Part shown: piece after piece, positions 33,595 through 45,285 of the stretch
How positions within the stretch are numbered: the first letter of the stretch is position 1
How the letters are laid out: every line of letters begins with the position of its first letter
Source of the DNA: Stomoxys calcitrans
Taxonomy: Eukaryota > Arthropoda > Insecta > Diptera > Muscidae
Direction of reading: 5' to 3'
Assembly (NCBI RefSeq): GCF_963082655.1
Contig: NC_081552.1
Span: 190,538,075-190,602,074 of the forward strand
DNA length: 64,000 nucleotides
Position numbers and translations under genes: made by a program
The notes under the pieces: generated by a model
The model's input: only the letters and a program-made list of their open reading frames with translations
Told to the model about the DNA's origin: nothing
Databases searched by the model: none

Positions 33595-33718
33595 CTTGAT
33601 CCTTTTTTGTTTCCGCCTATAAAGAGGAACCGTGCAAAGAACTTGACAAATGCGATCAATAGTGGATGGTATACAAGATTCGGTCCGACCCAACATAACT
33701 CCTTTTTATGTGTTTAGA
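33595..33718 (-). repeat. Family A head fragment
   Basis: Reverse head: aaagaacttgacaaatgcga, agtggatggtatacaagatt, cggtccgacccaacataact. Confidence 0.7.
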
Positions 33719-33719
33719 C

Positions 33720-34695
33720 TTACGACTAAACCTTTTAAAAGTGGTATATACCGGTTATTTAAAACGTTTTCCATGACGATTTAATGAAAGTTAACTCTAC
33801 CATGGATAAATTAATTATTCCATTTTATTATCTTCAATATATCCATAGCTATTTCCAAATATGGATCGTGTTCGGTTTAGATAACAAGAAGCTTAATACA
33901 TGTCCCAGTTTCATATTTCAGCGAAATCGGGTATCAAAGGCTTAAGACCCTAAATTAGCAGACCGGTCTAAATGACAGCTTCCATGTTCGGTTTGGATGT
34001 CGGAAGGCTGTGTACAACTCACTGTTTCCAATTTTAAAGAAATCGGATAAAATAGTGCAACTGTTGTGGCTACAAGACCCAATAACGAGTTCATATTTGG
34101 CATGGATGACAAAGACCTTTCGGTTCAAAGTTTCAGCGAAATCGGTTAATGAGTGCGCTTCTTTTATGAGCTTAAGACCATAAATCGGCGTATCGGATTG
34201 GATTTGGACTACAACTCACTGTTCCATATTTTAACAAAATCCGGTTATAATTGCCCATGTTATGGCCTTGAGACCATATACCGGGAAACGGTCTATTTTG
34301 CAGCTGTAACTAAATAGAGTCCGATCGGGATCATATTTGGCAAAAAAATCCACCGTTTTAAATTTCAGCAAATTCTAACAATAAATGAGCGTTTTTTGAA
34401 CTCATGGCCCTAAACCGATTGCTACGGCAGCTATATCCAAATATAGTCCCGTTTAGCTGTATTAAGAACATAAACTGTGTACTGGTGAAATACGAATCTG
34501 TGCCAAATTTCAGCTCAGTATCAAAAATTTTGAAGGCTGTAGCATGATTTCAATCGACGGACAGAAGGACGGATGGACACACGGACATCGTTAAACTAAA
34601 CTTTGTAGGTTCGCAATTGATATTTCGATGTGTTGCAAACGGAATGACTAAATGAATATATGTATGACCTATCCTATGATGTTGGGTATAAAAAT
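33720..34695 (+). repeat. Family B repeat, strongly diverged
   Basis: B words persist (tttcagcgaaatcgggtatc, cttaagaccctaaattagc, gatttcaatcgacggacag) and the end atgatgttgggtataaaa. The head is not recognisable. Confidence 0.65.
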
Positions 34696-34702
34696 GTGAA
34701 CT

Positions 34703-35585
34703 TAAACAAGTAAAAGCGTGCCAAATTCGGCCGGGCCGAATCTTATATGCCCTCCACCATGGATCGCATTTGTCGAGTTCTTTTCGGATAGGATATAGAA
34801 AAGATTTGCTCTGCTATTAGAGCGATATCAATATATGGTCCGGTTTGGACCACAATTAAATTATATGTTGGAGACCTGTGTAAAATATCAGTCAATTCGA
34901 ATAAGAATTGCGCCCTTTGGCGGCTCAAGAAGTAAAATAGAGATATCGATTTATATGGGAGCTGTATCGGGCTATAGGCCGATTCAGACCATAATTAACA
35001 CGTATGTTGATGATCATGAGAGGATCCGTCGTACAAAATTTCAGGCAAATCGGATAATAATTGCGATCTCTAGAGGCTCAAGAAGTCAAGATCCCAGATC
35101 GGTTTATATGGCAGCTATATCAGGTTATGAACCGATTTTAACCATACGAGGCTCATTTGTTGGATATCATAACAAAATACTACGTGCAAAAATTCATTCC
35201 AATCGGATAACAATTGCGCCCTCTAGAGGCTTAAGAAGTCAAGACCCATGATCGGTTTATATGGCAGCTATATCAAAACATGGACCGATATGGCCCATTT
35301 ACAATACCAACCGACCTACACTAATAAGAAGTATTTGTGCAAAATTTCAAGCGGCTAGCTTTACTCCTTCGGAAGTTAGCGTGCTTTCGACAGACAGACG
35401 GACGGACGGACAGACGGACGGACGGACAGATGGACGGACGGACGGACGGACAGACGGACGGACATGGCTAGATCGACATAAAATGTCACGACGATCAAGA
35501 ATATATATACTTTATGGGGTCTCAGACGAATATTTCGAGTAGTTACAAACAGAATGACGAAAATAGTATACCCTCCATCCTATGG
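34703..35585 (+). repeat. Family A repeat, full length reference copy
   Basis: Head aacaagtaaaagcgtgcc, palindrome at 34726-34740, then ccctccaccatggatcgc. Units are marked by ggct(c/t)aagaagt at 34922, 35075 and 35228, exactly 153 bp apart. A gacggacggacagacgg-type run at 35393-35465 precedes acatggctagatcgacataa and the tail ataccctccatcctatgg. Confidence 0.95.
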
Positions 35586-35715
35586 TTTTTTGTCGGAGCG
35601 GATTCTGAGATTGTAAACCGCTCGACTCCCGCTTCGCTCCGGGTTCTGAAGATTTTACTCCCGCACCGGCAAAACTAGGTCTGCTGTGTTCCTCACTGAA
35701 TCCCTGAGTGAAACC

Positions 35716-36264
35716 CTTTTATTGCCCACCACCATAGGATGGGTGTATACTAATCTAGTCATTCTATTTGTAACACCTCGAAATGTTGATATGCGACCAC
35801 CTAAAGTCTATATATTCTTGATCGTCTTGAAATTCTAAGTTGATAAAACCATGTCCGTCTTTGGAAATCACTGTAGCAGTCGGAAGCGTAAAGCTAGCCG
35901 CTCGAAATTTTGCTCAGATCCTTTTTTATTTAATTTGAGTTATTAAGGGTTGCAAACGGACCATTTCGGTTCAGATTTGAATATAGCTCCCACATAAAGT
36001 GGTCCTTGAGCCCCAATATTCTGCAAATAATATCCGATTGAGCTGAAATTTTCCATGTATTAGCTTTCTATTATGACTTTCAACAGTCGTGCCAAGTATG
36101 GTCCGAATGGGTCTATAACCTGATATAGCTCTCATATAAACTGATCTTCCAATTCAACACATTGAGCCAATAGAAGCCGATTATGCGGAAATTTCGCACC
36201 TAGCTTTCCTTTACGACTTCCAACAAACGTGTCAAGTATGATCCAAATCGACTTATAACCTTTC
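35716..36264 (-). repeat. Family A repeat, headless
   Basis: Tail cccaccaccataggatgggt, then tattcttgatcgtcttgaaa and units with cttgagccccaatattc and attgagccaatagaagcc. It stops at an unrelated acacccagaaaaaaaag block. Confidence 0.8.
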
Positions 36265-36282
36265 ATACACCCAGAAAAAAAA

Positions 36283-36302
36283 GTTTGCTGACATCAGCAA
36301 AC
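36283..36302. other. 20-nt palindrome next to a possible small TIR end
   Basis: gtttgctgacatcagcaaac pairs over 9 bp around ca. It follows acacccagaaaaaaaa, a word like some small TIR termini. No partner end is identified. Confidence 0.5.
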
Positions 36303-36433
36303 AGTCAGATGATTTTATGTTAAGCACTTTCTACCTTTGAGGGAAATACTTTAAAATTTTTGAACATTTACACGATTGTGAAGACATTTCCTATGTATAA
36401 ACGTAAATTTTTGGTTATGCAAGACGTTAATTG

Positions 36434-36485
36434 TACCCTTCACCATAGAATGGGGAGTATACTCATTTCGACTTTTTGTTTGTAA
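36434..36485 (-). repeat. Family A tail tip
   Basis: tacccttcaccatagaatgg and actcatttcgactttttg, cut by the retrotransposon 3' end. Confidence 0.75.
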
Positions 36486-38216
36486 GTTAGGTTAGGTTGA
36501 AAAGAGGTTGCGCCCCATGCCACTACGGACATACACCTAAGCCAGTAATCGGCTTGTTCTGCGCTCTAACTACTAAAAAGTAACCTCGAGGAAAAAAAAT
36601 AAGCTAGAAGTTCCGTGTCTTTTACAAAATCCTTAACTGTTTTCCATACCACTTCCTAAGTTGGTTCATGTCTGGTATTATGTGCCCAACTAAGTGCCGA
36701 TATCTGTTAGCGGCGACAGCCAGGCAATGACATAGAAAATGCTCCAACGTCTCACATATTCCCTATATGCCCTACACATGCTCTCTCTTGCCTCACCTCT
36801 TGCATAAGCGAGCTGCTAGTCCTATGTGTTCCTTTATGATACCGAAAGCTATACTGACCTCCTTCCTACTTTCTTTCAGTAATAGCCCCGTCTTCTGGAT
36901 TCTGGATCTCCCCAGTTTATTGACGGCAGTTCTCTGGCCTTCACTGCCAAATCGTCTGCTTAGGGGGAGAGAGACCCCTTACTCCAAACGATGGGGATCA
37001 TGCCATACTCAGAGAAGGCGTTAATCTCCTTCTTAAATTCCAAGACTGTTGGTGACCTTACCGTCCTGGTTGTTATTGCCCTGATGGCTAGTTAACTGTC
37101 TGTAAAGATGTTTACACTCGACGTCCTCGCATTAACACCACTCCACCTAACGCATTCCATGATCGCCCGGATCTTCGCCTGCAGGATCGTATCTCAGTCC
37201 CTGGGTTCAAAATGTTGACCCCCTGGCGCACTCTGTCCTTCAGCTTTAATGCATCCTTTTTACTTGATCTTCCAGATGGCAATACCAGGTTCAGGCAGTG
37301 TCGTCTCAGGTATCCAATCGAAAACCTCTTCCATTCCTTCCAGGTTTCCTATCGTCGCCTCGATTATATCGCGATGGTATGAACTGCTGCTATCCTCAAT
37401 CCATTCTTCCATCGCCTAATGCAGTGGCTGCCTCGCACTTTATCTGTATGTCTATGGGTCGGATATGTAGAATAGTCTCCAGTGCCCTGGGGCGTTTATC
37501 CACCTGTACCTTAGCATATGGTTTATCCAATCTCTAAGGACCCGTTCCACCTGGTATTGGTCTAAGGATTAGATCAGTGTGTCGGTTCGCACATGATTTT
37601 AGCAATGTGCGGACCGACCCCTCGATGTCAATTCATACCGCCAGTGTGTACGTTTTAGCATCAAAGGATTCTTCTTTTTATGCACGACCTCGTGCAGGGC
37701 AGTCTCCACCGACCTTCCCTTGACATAGGCATGCTGTTTGTATTTGAGCAGTTCGCTGAATGTCCTACTCTTTATCATGGTGGTTTTGAGTAGAAAGGAC
37801 GTAAGGCTTATAAGTCTTGCCTAGTGCCAGGCTTTACGAAGCGCCAGATAGTCTGCCTCTTAAATGGTTAGAAGCTCCTCAAGGATTCCTTCACCATAAA
37901 TTCCGTAATTATAAACCTTCGATCAACGTCATTATTCCAAGATTCCGGTGTCTCCGTGAGTCCCTTCGTATCCTGTGGAAAATGGGTTTTCATCAAAAGC
38001 GTTGTCTCTGCTCTCACTCCCATGTCGCCTACTAAAGTTTCAGTTTGGACATGGGTTTTTAAGAGAAAAGCTTCCAGTAGGCACGTTTTGCCGCTCTGGT
38101 AATCTTATTGTATTCCTTGAGCCGTGTTATAATGGAGACCCTCCAATCCTGAACCTCATCGATAAAATTTTCCGAACATATCGTCACATCTAATACCTCC
38201 TCCCTAATCCTATTAA
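36486..38216 (-). pseudogene. I/R1-like non-LTR retrotransposon, ORF2 remnant
   Basis: Decayed polyprotein read on the minus strand, with domains in normal order. RT N-terminal palm near 37800-37690 reads KYKQHAYVKGRSVETALHEV. Motif A near 37650-37610 reads TLAV-IDIEG. A thumb-like PRALETILHIRPIDIQIKCE is near 37510-37430. The RNase H middle near 37190-37040 reads LQAKIRAIMECVRWSGVNA and VNIFTDS, with its acidic residue. The C-terminal Cys/His region lies toward 36750 and the 3' end at 36486. Stops and internal deletions are frequent. It is a second, longer copy of the element at 158-793. The position of a 5' end is unknown. Confidence 0.8.
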
Positions 38217-38290
38217 CAAAGGTAGGAGTGTTACCAATCGAACCCACGACTCCTGCATTGGTAATCCAAGCACGCTACCAACTCCTCTAT
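38217..38290 (-). other. tRNA-like SINE head
   Basis: The minus strand shows gtgggttcgattgg (B box) and agaggagttggtagcg (A-box-like) at tRNA spacing. The T stem and acceptor do not pair well, so it is not a working tRNA. Its body would extend leftward but is not recognised. Confidence 0.5.
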
Positions 38291-38515
38291 CGGTGCGCCC
38301 GAGCAAACTTCTCACATATTAATAAGTGCAGTCCTTCTTTTTATTGCCGAGTCCGAACGGCGTGCCGCATTGCGACACCTCTTTGGAGAGAAGTTTTACA
38401 TGGTATTGTACCTCACAAATGTTGCCAGCATTAGGAGGAGAAAATCACTGCTGAAATTTTTTTTGATGGTCTCGCCAGAACTCGAACCTAGGCGTTCAGC
38501 GTCTGCGGTACACAA
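38290..38515 (-). mobile_element. SINE copy ending in the GGAAA array
   Basis: Reverse SINE: cttctcacatattaataagt, cgaacggcgtgccgcattgc, ttgccagcattaggaggaga, and B-box complement actcgaacctagg. The A-box part of the head is replaced by the (GGAAA)n array. Confidence 0.75.
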
Positions 38516-38517
38516 TT

Positions 38518-38990
38518 AGGAAAGGAAAGGACAGGAAAGGACAGGGAAGGCAAGGAAAGGAAAGGAAAGGAAAGGAAAGGAAAGGAAAGGAAAGGAAAGA
38601 AAGGAAAGGAAAGGAAAGGAAAGGAAAGGAAAGGAAAGGAAAGGAAAGGAAAGGGAAAGGAAAGGAAAAGGAAAGGAAAGGAAAGGAAAGGAAAGGAAAG
38701 GAAAGGAAAGAAAGGAAAGGAAAGGAAAGGAAAGGAAAGGAAAGGAAAGGAAAGGAAAGGAAAGGAAAGGAAAGGAAAGGAAAGGAAAGGAAAGGAAAAG
38801 GAAAGGAAAGGAAAGGAAAGGAAAGGAAAGGAAAGGAAAGGAAAAAGGAAAGGAAAGGAAAGGAAAGGAAAGGAAAGGAAAGGAAAGGAAAGGAAAGGAA
38901 AGGAAAGGAAAGGAAAGGAAAGGAAAGGAAAGGAAAGGAAAGGAAAGGAAAGGAAAGGAAAGGAAAGAAAAGAAAAGGAAAGGAAGTAAA
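38518..38990. repeat. (GGAAA)n homopurine microsatellite
   Basis: About 95 copies with occasional shifts (aggaaag, gggaaag, aaaag). All purine on the plus strand over about 470 bp. Long FPFLSF-repeat frames on the minus strand are artefacts of it. Confidence 0.98.
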
Positions 38991-40130
38991 GGAAGTCAAT
39001 TACTTCCACAATTTGTTTGTTTGTAGTAAGGATATATTTGTAGTAAAGATTTGTAGATTTGTAGTAAAGATATTCAAATGATTCTTTGTTTGGCTTTCAG
39101 GATGTAAAAAAACACCTGTTAGATAAGGTTAGGTTATTGATCTACTATGAGGAGCTCCTGTACCAATCTGTTTCGATTTTGTTAATAAAACCCGGTAATA
39201 TACAGTCAAATAGTCCCAAATGGGGACTGATTTAAATTAACAATTCTGCCTTTTGCTATTACCCAACGGACCAACATGGCGATCTAATCAAGCGATTTCT
39301 AGGGCGCAAAATATAATTGATTTCTTTAAATCGCCACATATTATTTAAGTCTTTTGTAGTGAAAAAAGGCCTACGTGACTTGCGACACATCGTTCATTTC
39401 AAAGTAGCTGTAAAGACATTTGATAGGCTTTTTTCCAAGTCCTAACATTTTGTTTTTGGGATAACATTATTTTATGGATTACCACACCAGCAAAACACAT
39501 TGTGTTGCGGTACCATTACTGGCATTTCAATGTTGAGTCTTAAAACCAGTAGCACTTAAGCCAAGACGTAAGACATTGAAATGAAAATAAAAACAACTTT
39601 AAAATCCATAAAAAGAAATTAATTTAAATAAAAATACATTTATATTTATTTCAATACCAAATAGAGGTAAAAGACACTACCAGAAAAAGTTTAAGTCATT
39701 TAGATTTGCTTTTGTTTTTTGTAGCGATTCTTTTTAATACCCCTAGGCTTTGACATGCTTTTGTCGTCATGCTACGCTAATCGATAGCAATTTTTCATCT
39801 CATATAATTCCAAGTTAACGCGATTAGCGTAGGAATTACCAACTGGTCTATACCGCAGAGTTTACAAGGGCTACATACACGTGTTGCCTGTGGCACAGTG
39901 TATGATGGGACAGGAAAAAGAAACAACTTTTTGAGTTGCCCGCACCCTGCAAATATTAAATAGCATTTAATGCTATCAAATAAGATTAACACTTGTTCGC
40001 CGACCACCCACCTATGTTTGAAGTTAGGAAATTTGTTTGCAAATCAAAAAAAAGTAGTAGTAGTAGTACCAGGTGTAGTGGAATTTAAGATACTTCAATA
40101 TTTAAACCAGTTCAAAGATGAACAAGATAA
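38991..40130. other. Single-copy AT-rich DNA
   Basis: No gene recognised. A minor tandem of tttgtagtaaagat occurs at 39020-39080. A short imperfect inverted pair (ctacgctaatcgat / cgattagcgtag) lies near 39772-39833. Confidence 0.5.
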
Positions 40131-40134
40131 TGAA

Positions 40135-40460
40135 TGGAAGGCGGGATGAAAAGGTTCGAATATTGAGGGGGCATTAAACAGCGTGAGGATAATCGATTAT
40201 CGCCGCATTGGAACATACGTTTATACACGCTTAGATATTTCTATGGACGAATTTCTTGACAAATGACGTGATCAGAAGCCAGGTGAAAAGGGGGACGCCT
40301 CAAGGAGGCATAAATGGGTGTTTTGCATAATATCTGGATGTTTTGCTGAACAGGAAATTGCACTTTAAATCCAATATTTTGGAAAGGTTACAAAAAAAGG
40401 AAACTCTTTTCTATACACCTGCAAAAGAGCCATTGTCAAATTTGGGACTTGGACTGCGTG
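40135..40460 (+). pseudogene. Non-LTR reverse transcriptase fragment
   Basis: Two RT motifs in the right order. NIEGALNSVRIIDYRRIG is a motif A-like stretch with the catalytic aspartate changed to asparagine. RGTPQGGI, the motif B hallmark of Jockey/I/R1-type RTs, is about 45 codons later. Frames differ and stops intervene. It ends at the DD41D element. Confidence 0.6.
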
Positions 40461-40486
40461 TCATGCACTACATGTGTTATCATTTA

Positions 40487-41283
40487 TAAAGGGTGATTAT
40501 TTAGCTATAATCTTTTTGGGATCACTGGTTTAAACAGCTTACGCACACTTGCAAATTATTAAATTTTACTATCAAAATGCTAGCTCTGTTAAAAAAGTTC
40601 ATCGTTTCAGCGAAACAATGAGCGACGACGCTCATTTTTGGCTGAATGGGTACGAAAGTAAGCAGAATTGTCGATTTTGGAGTGAAGATCAGACGCAAGC
40701 ATTGCAAGAGCTACCAATGCATTCAGAAAAAGTCATAGTTTGGTACGGTTTATGGGCTGGTGGCATCATTGGACCGTACTTCTTCACAGTTGATGCGAAT
40801 CGTAACGTAACTGTGTATGGTGAGCGCTACCGTGAGATGATATGCAACTTTTTTATGCCCAAAATGCAAGAGCTTGACTTGCATGACATGTGGTTTCAAC
40901 AAGACGGTGCCACATGCCACACAGCACGCGTAACAATGGACTATTTGAGAGGCGAGATCGGTGAACAGTTAACTTCACTTTCGGGACCGGTCAATTGGCC
41001 ACATAGATAGTGCGATTTAACTACTTTGGACTAGCGATTTAGGGCTATGTTAAAGCTCAAGCCCGCTTCAACGCATTGGAAGACAACACTGAAGCATTTA
41101 TTCGTGAGATACCGGCCGAAATGTTGGAAAGAGAAAGAAGATTTGAAGCCACGGTCAACATATGCATGAAATAATCATCAAACATTAAATTATATGGACC
41201 GTACTACCGTAATAAAGATTTTATGAATTTTATGTGTTTTTTTTTTTTTTGAAAAACTTTCCTATAGCTCTTAAAAAATCACC

Positions 41284-41288
<5 letters not shown>
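40487..41288 (+). mobile_element. DD41D (rosa-like) mariner relative, internally deleted
   Basis: Begins aaagggtgattatttagcta and ends with the inverse of aaagggtgattttttaagag, both next to TA. The leader (to about 40600) runs straight into the catalytic core, so the DNA-binding half is deleted. Two further copies are at 59657 and 62592. Confidence 0.85.
40549..41175 (+). pseudogene. DD41D transposase core remnant
   Basis: The frame 40549-41010 holds SDDAHFWLNGYESKQNC with the first aspartate and MWFQQDGATCHTARV with the second. A stop follows NWPHR, then CDLTTLD. Counting to the last D gives 41 intervening residues, the spacing of the rosa/DD41D group. The C-terminal part continues in other frames (KAQARFNALEDNTEAFIRE near 41050-41110). 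The N-terminal helix-turn-helix is absent. W and C residues around the third D suggest a once typical domain, now dead. Family name is by spacing and motif, not by search. Confidence 0.82.

Positions 41289-41314
<26 letters not shown>
41288..41314. repeat. (TA)n microsatellite
   Basis: About 13 TA copies directly at the DD41D end, possibly grown from its TA target. Confidence 0.9.
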
Positions 41315-41356
41315 CTTGATCGTTTTTACATTCTAAGTCGATTTAGCCATGTTGTT

Positions 41357-42777
41357 GTTGATTTCGGAAGGGGGCGGACCCTCCCCCTTTACCCAAACAC
41401 ACCAACAAGATTAGCTCCAAGTAATGGGCGGTCGCCCCACCCCCAAGTACCCCCAAATAGGCATATTAGCCGACCATGTCTATATGGGACTCAAATTGAA
41501 GGTATTTGCGAGTAGATTACGAATATGATATTAAAATTTGTGTTCTGGTCTAGGTGACGCTTTTCTTTCCAAAAATAAGTCAAACAGGTTGATTGACCCA
41601 TTATGACAATATGGGACTCAAATAAAAGGTATTGGAGAGTAGAAAACGAATTTGCTATCCAATTTTGGAGCCAAGTGTTTAGGGGTACGCCCTAAAGCGG
41701 CCCCTAAACTGAACTTCATTTCCATTAATGGCAATGTGGAGCTCAAATCAACGATATTTGGGAGTAAAGAACGAATTTGATATCTATCTTCAGGGCAAAG
41801 TGCTGGAGGCCTCCCAATCCCCAAAACACCCTTCAAACATTTAATATTTACTGACCATGGCAATATAGGGCTCACATTAAATGGATTTGAGAGTGCAGCA
41901 CGAATTTGATATCCATATTTGAGTCGAAATGTCTGAGTGCCATCGCTCTCCTAAAAAGCACTTATCATTGCGCTAATTTTCAAAACCACCAGATTTCGGA
42001 GATTGGTAATGTGATTCGTTCAACTTTCTATTGTTGGGGTCGGGTGTCTCGGGGGCGGTTCAAATCCCGCCAAATGGGTATATAGATCAATCACTACAAT
42101 ATATAGCTCAAACAAAAGGTGCATGGGAGAAAAAAAGAATTTGATATCCACCTAAAAACACCTCCCTATTATTTAAAAGCTATTTGGTGTTTAAATTGAT
42201 TGATTTTCGGGAAATTGGCACTCATTTTCGGAACAAAGCCTCTGAGGTCCATCCCACCCCCAAACAGAATTTATTTACCGATCATGCCATTATGGGGCTC
42301 ATATAAAATGTATTTGAAAGTAGACCACAAAGCGTATATTTACATTAAGGGCCTAGTTTCTCCCTAAACTGAAAATATTTACCACTACGATATGACTCAA
42401 AAGAACGGTATTTGGGAGTGGAGTAAAAATTAACCCAGGAACCGAGAAGGGGCACACTTCTCACACAGCAATGAAAGCTTTCCGATGCAAGTTTAAACTC
42501 AATGATAAGAGACTTTTTTTTATAGTCGAGTCCGAATGGCTTGCCGCAGTGCGACATCTCTCGGGGGAGAATTTTTTACATGACCATGCATGGCAAATGT
42601 CGCCAGCATTAAGAGGGGATCACCACTGCTTTAAATTTTGTCAGATGTTATCGTCAGGATTTGGCGGACATAAGCTACAGTGGCACGAATTCGATATACA
42701 GGGCGAAGTACCCCAACCCTAAAAAGATATTAGAGAGTTAAAGAAGGCACAGCGAAGCGGACCCGGTTCGGCTAGTC
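41357..42777 (-). mobile_element. Family C + SINE composite, copy 1
   Basis: Reverse family C (aagggggcggaccctccccc at its 3' side, head complement gaagcggacccggttcggct at 42755-42777). A SINE is embedded at 42425-42690. The order and both junctions match 45286-47372 on the opposite strand. Confidence 0.88.
42425..42690 (-). mobile_element. SINE inside composite copy 1
   Basis: Body words gacttttttttatagtcgag, gcttgccgcagtgcgacatc, gtcgccagcattaagagggg. The tRNA head has lost about 25 bp compared with copy 2. Confidence 0.82.
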
Positions 42778-43242
42778 AGTCTATAAATTTATATAGCCCC
42801 CAAATAAATGATCCCCTGATTTGAGTTAATGCGCCCCTAGAAGCTGCAATTTTCATCCGATCTGGCTGAAATTTGGCAAAGTGCACTTATGCCTTCAAAA
42901 AAAAAAAAAAATATAGCCTCCATATGGCATATATGGATGATCTCAGAATTTGACTTCTTGAGCTCCTAGAAGATATTTTTTTTGCCAAATTTGCTTGACA
43001 CTTGGTACGTGAAGTAAAATTATGTCAAATACTCTATTGGTTCATAAGTAGATATAGGCCCTAAACAACTGATACCCCAGTATGACCTTTTGAGACCATA
43101 GAGATCTCAATCAATAACCGATTTGGTTGTTAGAAAATAATTTAAATGCAAACTAAGTCATTAAGTGTGCATATTTAGCAGAATTTATGGAGGTGGGTAA
43201 ACAAGGTTCGCCCCGGCCGAACTTAGCACGTTTTTACTTGTT
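42778..43242 (-). repeat. Family A repeat, tailless
   Basis: Reverse units, then head ggaggtgggtaaacaaggtt, cgccccggccgaacttagca, cgtttttacttgttt. Confidence 0.8.
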
Positions 43243-44689
43243 TGCTATTACAATTACTATAACAAATATCTAGGAATATGGTTACCAGCAAAAATATATT
43301 TTCAAAATTTTGAGAGTGTAACACAGCTTCTTTCTGATTATACTAAGCCATGGCGAAAACACCGCCTACACAACATGGTTACCCTAATGACCGACCACAC
43401 ACATTGTGTGGATCTGACTAAATCTAGGATCTACCTACCGGTTTTGTATTCTCTTTTTTTTTTTTTGTTGTTGTTTGTTCCCCATAATTTGTGAAAGGAG
43501 ACATTTTTGCATGCTTAATTTGTCAAATTAGCCAAAAACTTGATGTATTAAGTGCTTGATTATGCCCATCTCTAATAAGATAAGCTTTTTCTTATTTGAA
43601 AACCAAAATTAAAACTTTGAATAATGAGCTGGTGGTCATAATAGGATCAAGTGCCATAAAAAAAGAACAAATAACACCAGCAAGTGACAGCTGGAGTGAG
43701 TGATGGAATGCAATAGAAATGTTGATGGATTTTTGATTATTTTCTTGCAAATCAAACGTTTGTTTTTTTGAAACGAAGTAAAGCTGTCTGATGGATGGAA
43801 TGCAATAGAAATGTTGATTGCTTTTTGATTATGTACAAATTAAACGGTTGTTTTTTTTTTTGAAACGAAGTAAAGCTATCTGGTTTATTCCTACCATACT
43901 AAAAACTAAGTCACTGTGGGCTTTAGCTGTGGCAATTAGTTAATGACATTTCCTTTTATAGATCTACTTTGTTTTACAATAATTTTCGGTTTTGCCCACA
44001 AATTAACACAAATTTACATATTGTTATTGTAGATAGGAGGAAAAGAAAAAATATATTTTTTTTAAATTTTGTGGCAATGTCATTTCTTTTCCCTTTAAAT
44101 GACAAGGCAATTTTTCCTTGAATGACTGCTCCATTTTCTGCTATCACCCCAAGCACTTTATCTTCGTTATTGCGTCTGCGTGGTGACTGTGGCGGCAACT
44201 CCGGCGCCAGCCATCATCTGTAAAACAGCTACTCTAAAAATATAACAAATGGCCAAATTTATTGGCGCCAAGTAAATTAGCCAAAGATTAACATAATCAT
44301 AAACAAATATCAGGTAATTTGAACAACCGCAGAGACCACAAAATGCCACGAAATTTTTAAATGCCTTTTGCCACAACAACGAAATGATAAATTACTTCTG
44401 CCTTGTGCTGGCGTCGATCATTGGACAGAAACGCCAACTTGGAACAGTTAGTATCTGAGAAAAGCAGCACCAATGTCAAACATAACGCTTTACGATGTCT
44501 TGAAGAGTGTGGTAGTCGCGCGTCTTCTTTTACGAAAAGGTTGAAAGAGAAAGAAATTTATACCATTTATCGGACTCATTGTCTTGCGATTTATGTTCTA
44601 AAAATGTTTAGAATACAATAAGCATAAATGTCAAGCGCGGCTAAATACTCAAATAGCTTCTAGTTGTCTTAGAATAGCAAACTTTTCCA
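43243..44689. other. Single-copy DNA with one short tandem
   Basis: No gene accepted. Minus-strand frames at 44167-44379 and 43974-44198 have no recognised domain. A 92-bp duplication is listed separately. Confidence 0.45.
43704..43882. repeat. 92-bp tandem duplication
   Basis: tggaatgcaatagaaatgtt begins at 43704 and again at 43796. Both copies end gaaacgaagtaaagct. Confidence 0.9.
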
Positions 44690-45285
44690 ATATACGGAGG
44701 GGTACAACGCTCGATTGTCTGCGATGTAAAGGGAAGCCAAGCTAATAGTCAGTAACTCCATAATGAAAGGAAATGCAACGTTAACGTTAATTACTCTTCA
44801 TCCCACGCTACTTACATTTACCGACTACTTCCGACCTGTTCTACCAATCGTACATGCTTCGCGGTTACTCTTTGTCCACCTACAGTTTATTCTACCGATA
44901 TAAAGATTTGTTTATTCCTCAGCTACTACATTCCGTCACACGAACCTGCCTCGTATGTACTGTGACTACTCCCCGAATACCTACTGCCGATTCAATCAGA
45001 CACACATACACGCGCGAATTGTCTTTACTAGCCCTACAAACACTTTTTATAATGAATAAAACACTCTTCTGGAAAAATGTTCTTCCGTATGACTCCTGAA
45101 AGACTCTTTTAGGTTATCATTGGGCAATCCATTGCGTCTGCAGAAGTTTAAGCAACTTTTCGCGACGATTATTACGCAACCCGTTGCGTTATACTCGTCC
45201 AGAAGATTTGTGTATTAATCACCTGAGTTAACTTTCCGTGATTATTTTTGTTATCAAGCCTGGTGAGTTTAGAACTTATATTAAA

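Noticed and set aside
34835..35542. 138- and 93-codon frames with RGSRSQDPRS and DGRTDGRTDG repeats
   Set aside because: These are the 153-bp unit (51 codons) and the gacggacgg run of family A read as protein. Comparable frames occur in most A and B copies with random stops.
35586..35715. Short GC-rich stretch with palindromic gctcgactcccgcttcgctc words
   Set aside because: Resembles the head of family C loosely but is too short and diverged to assign.
38217..38290. Candidate tRNA gene on the minus strand
   Set aside because: A and B boxes are present, but the T stem and acceptor stem do not pair. It fits a SINE head better.
38488..39009. Two overlapping 170-codon frames rich in FPFLSF
   Set aside because: Translation of the (GGAAA)n array. 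Two frames being open at once is typical of a microsatellite, not of a membrane protein.
44167..44379. Hydrophobic 70-codon minus-strand frame
   Set aside because: Looks like a membrane segment, but there is no neighbouring exon, no known family and surrounding AT-rich sequence. Chance is likely.
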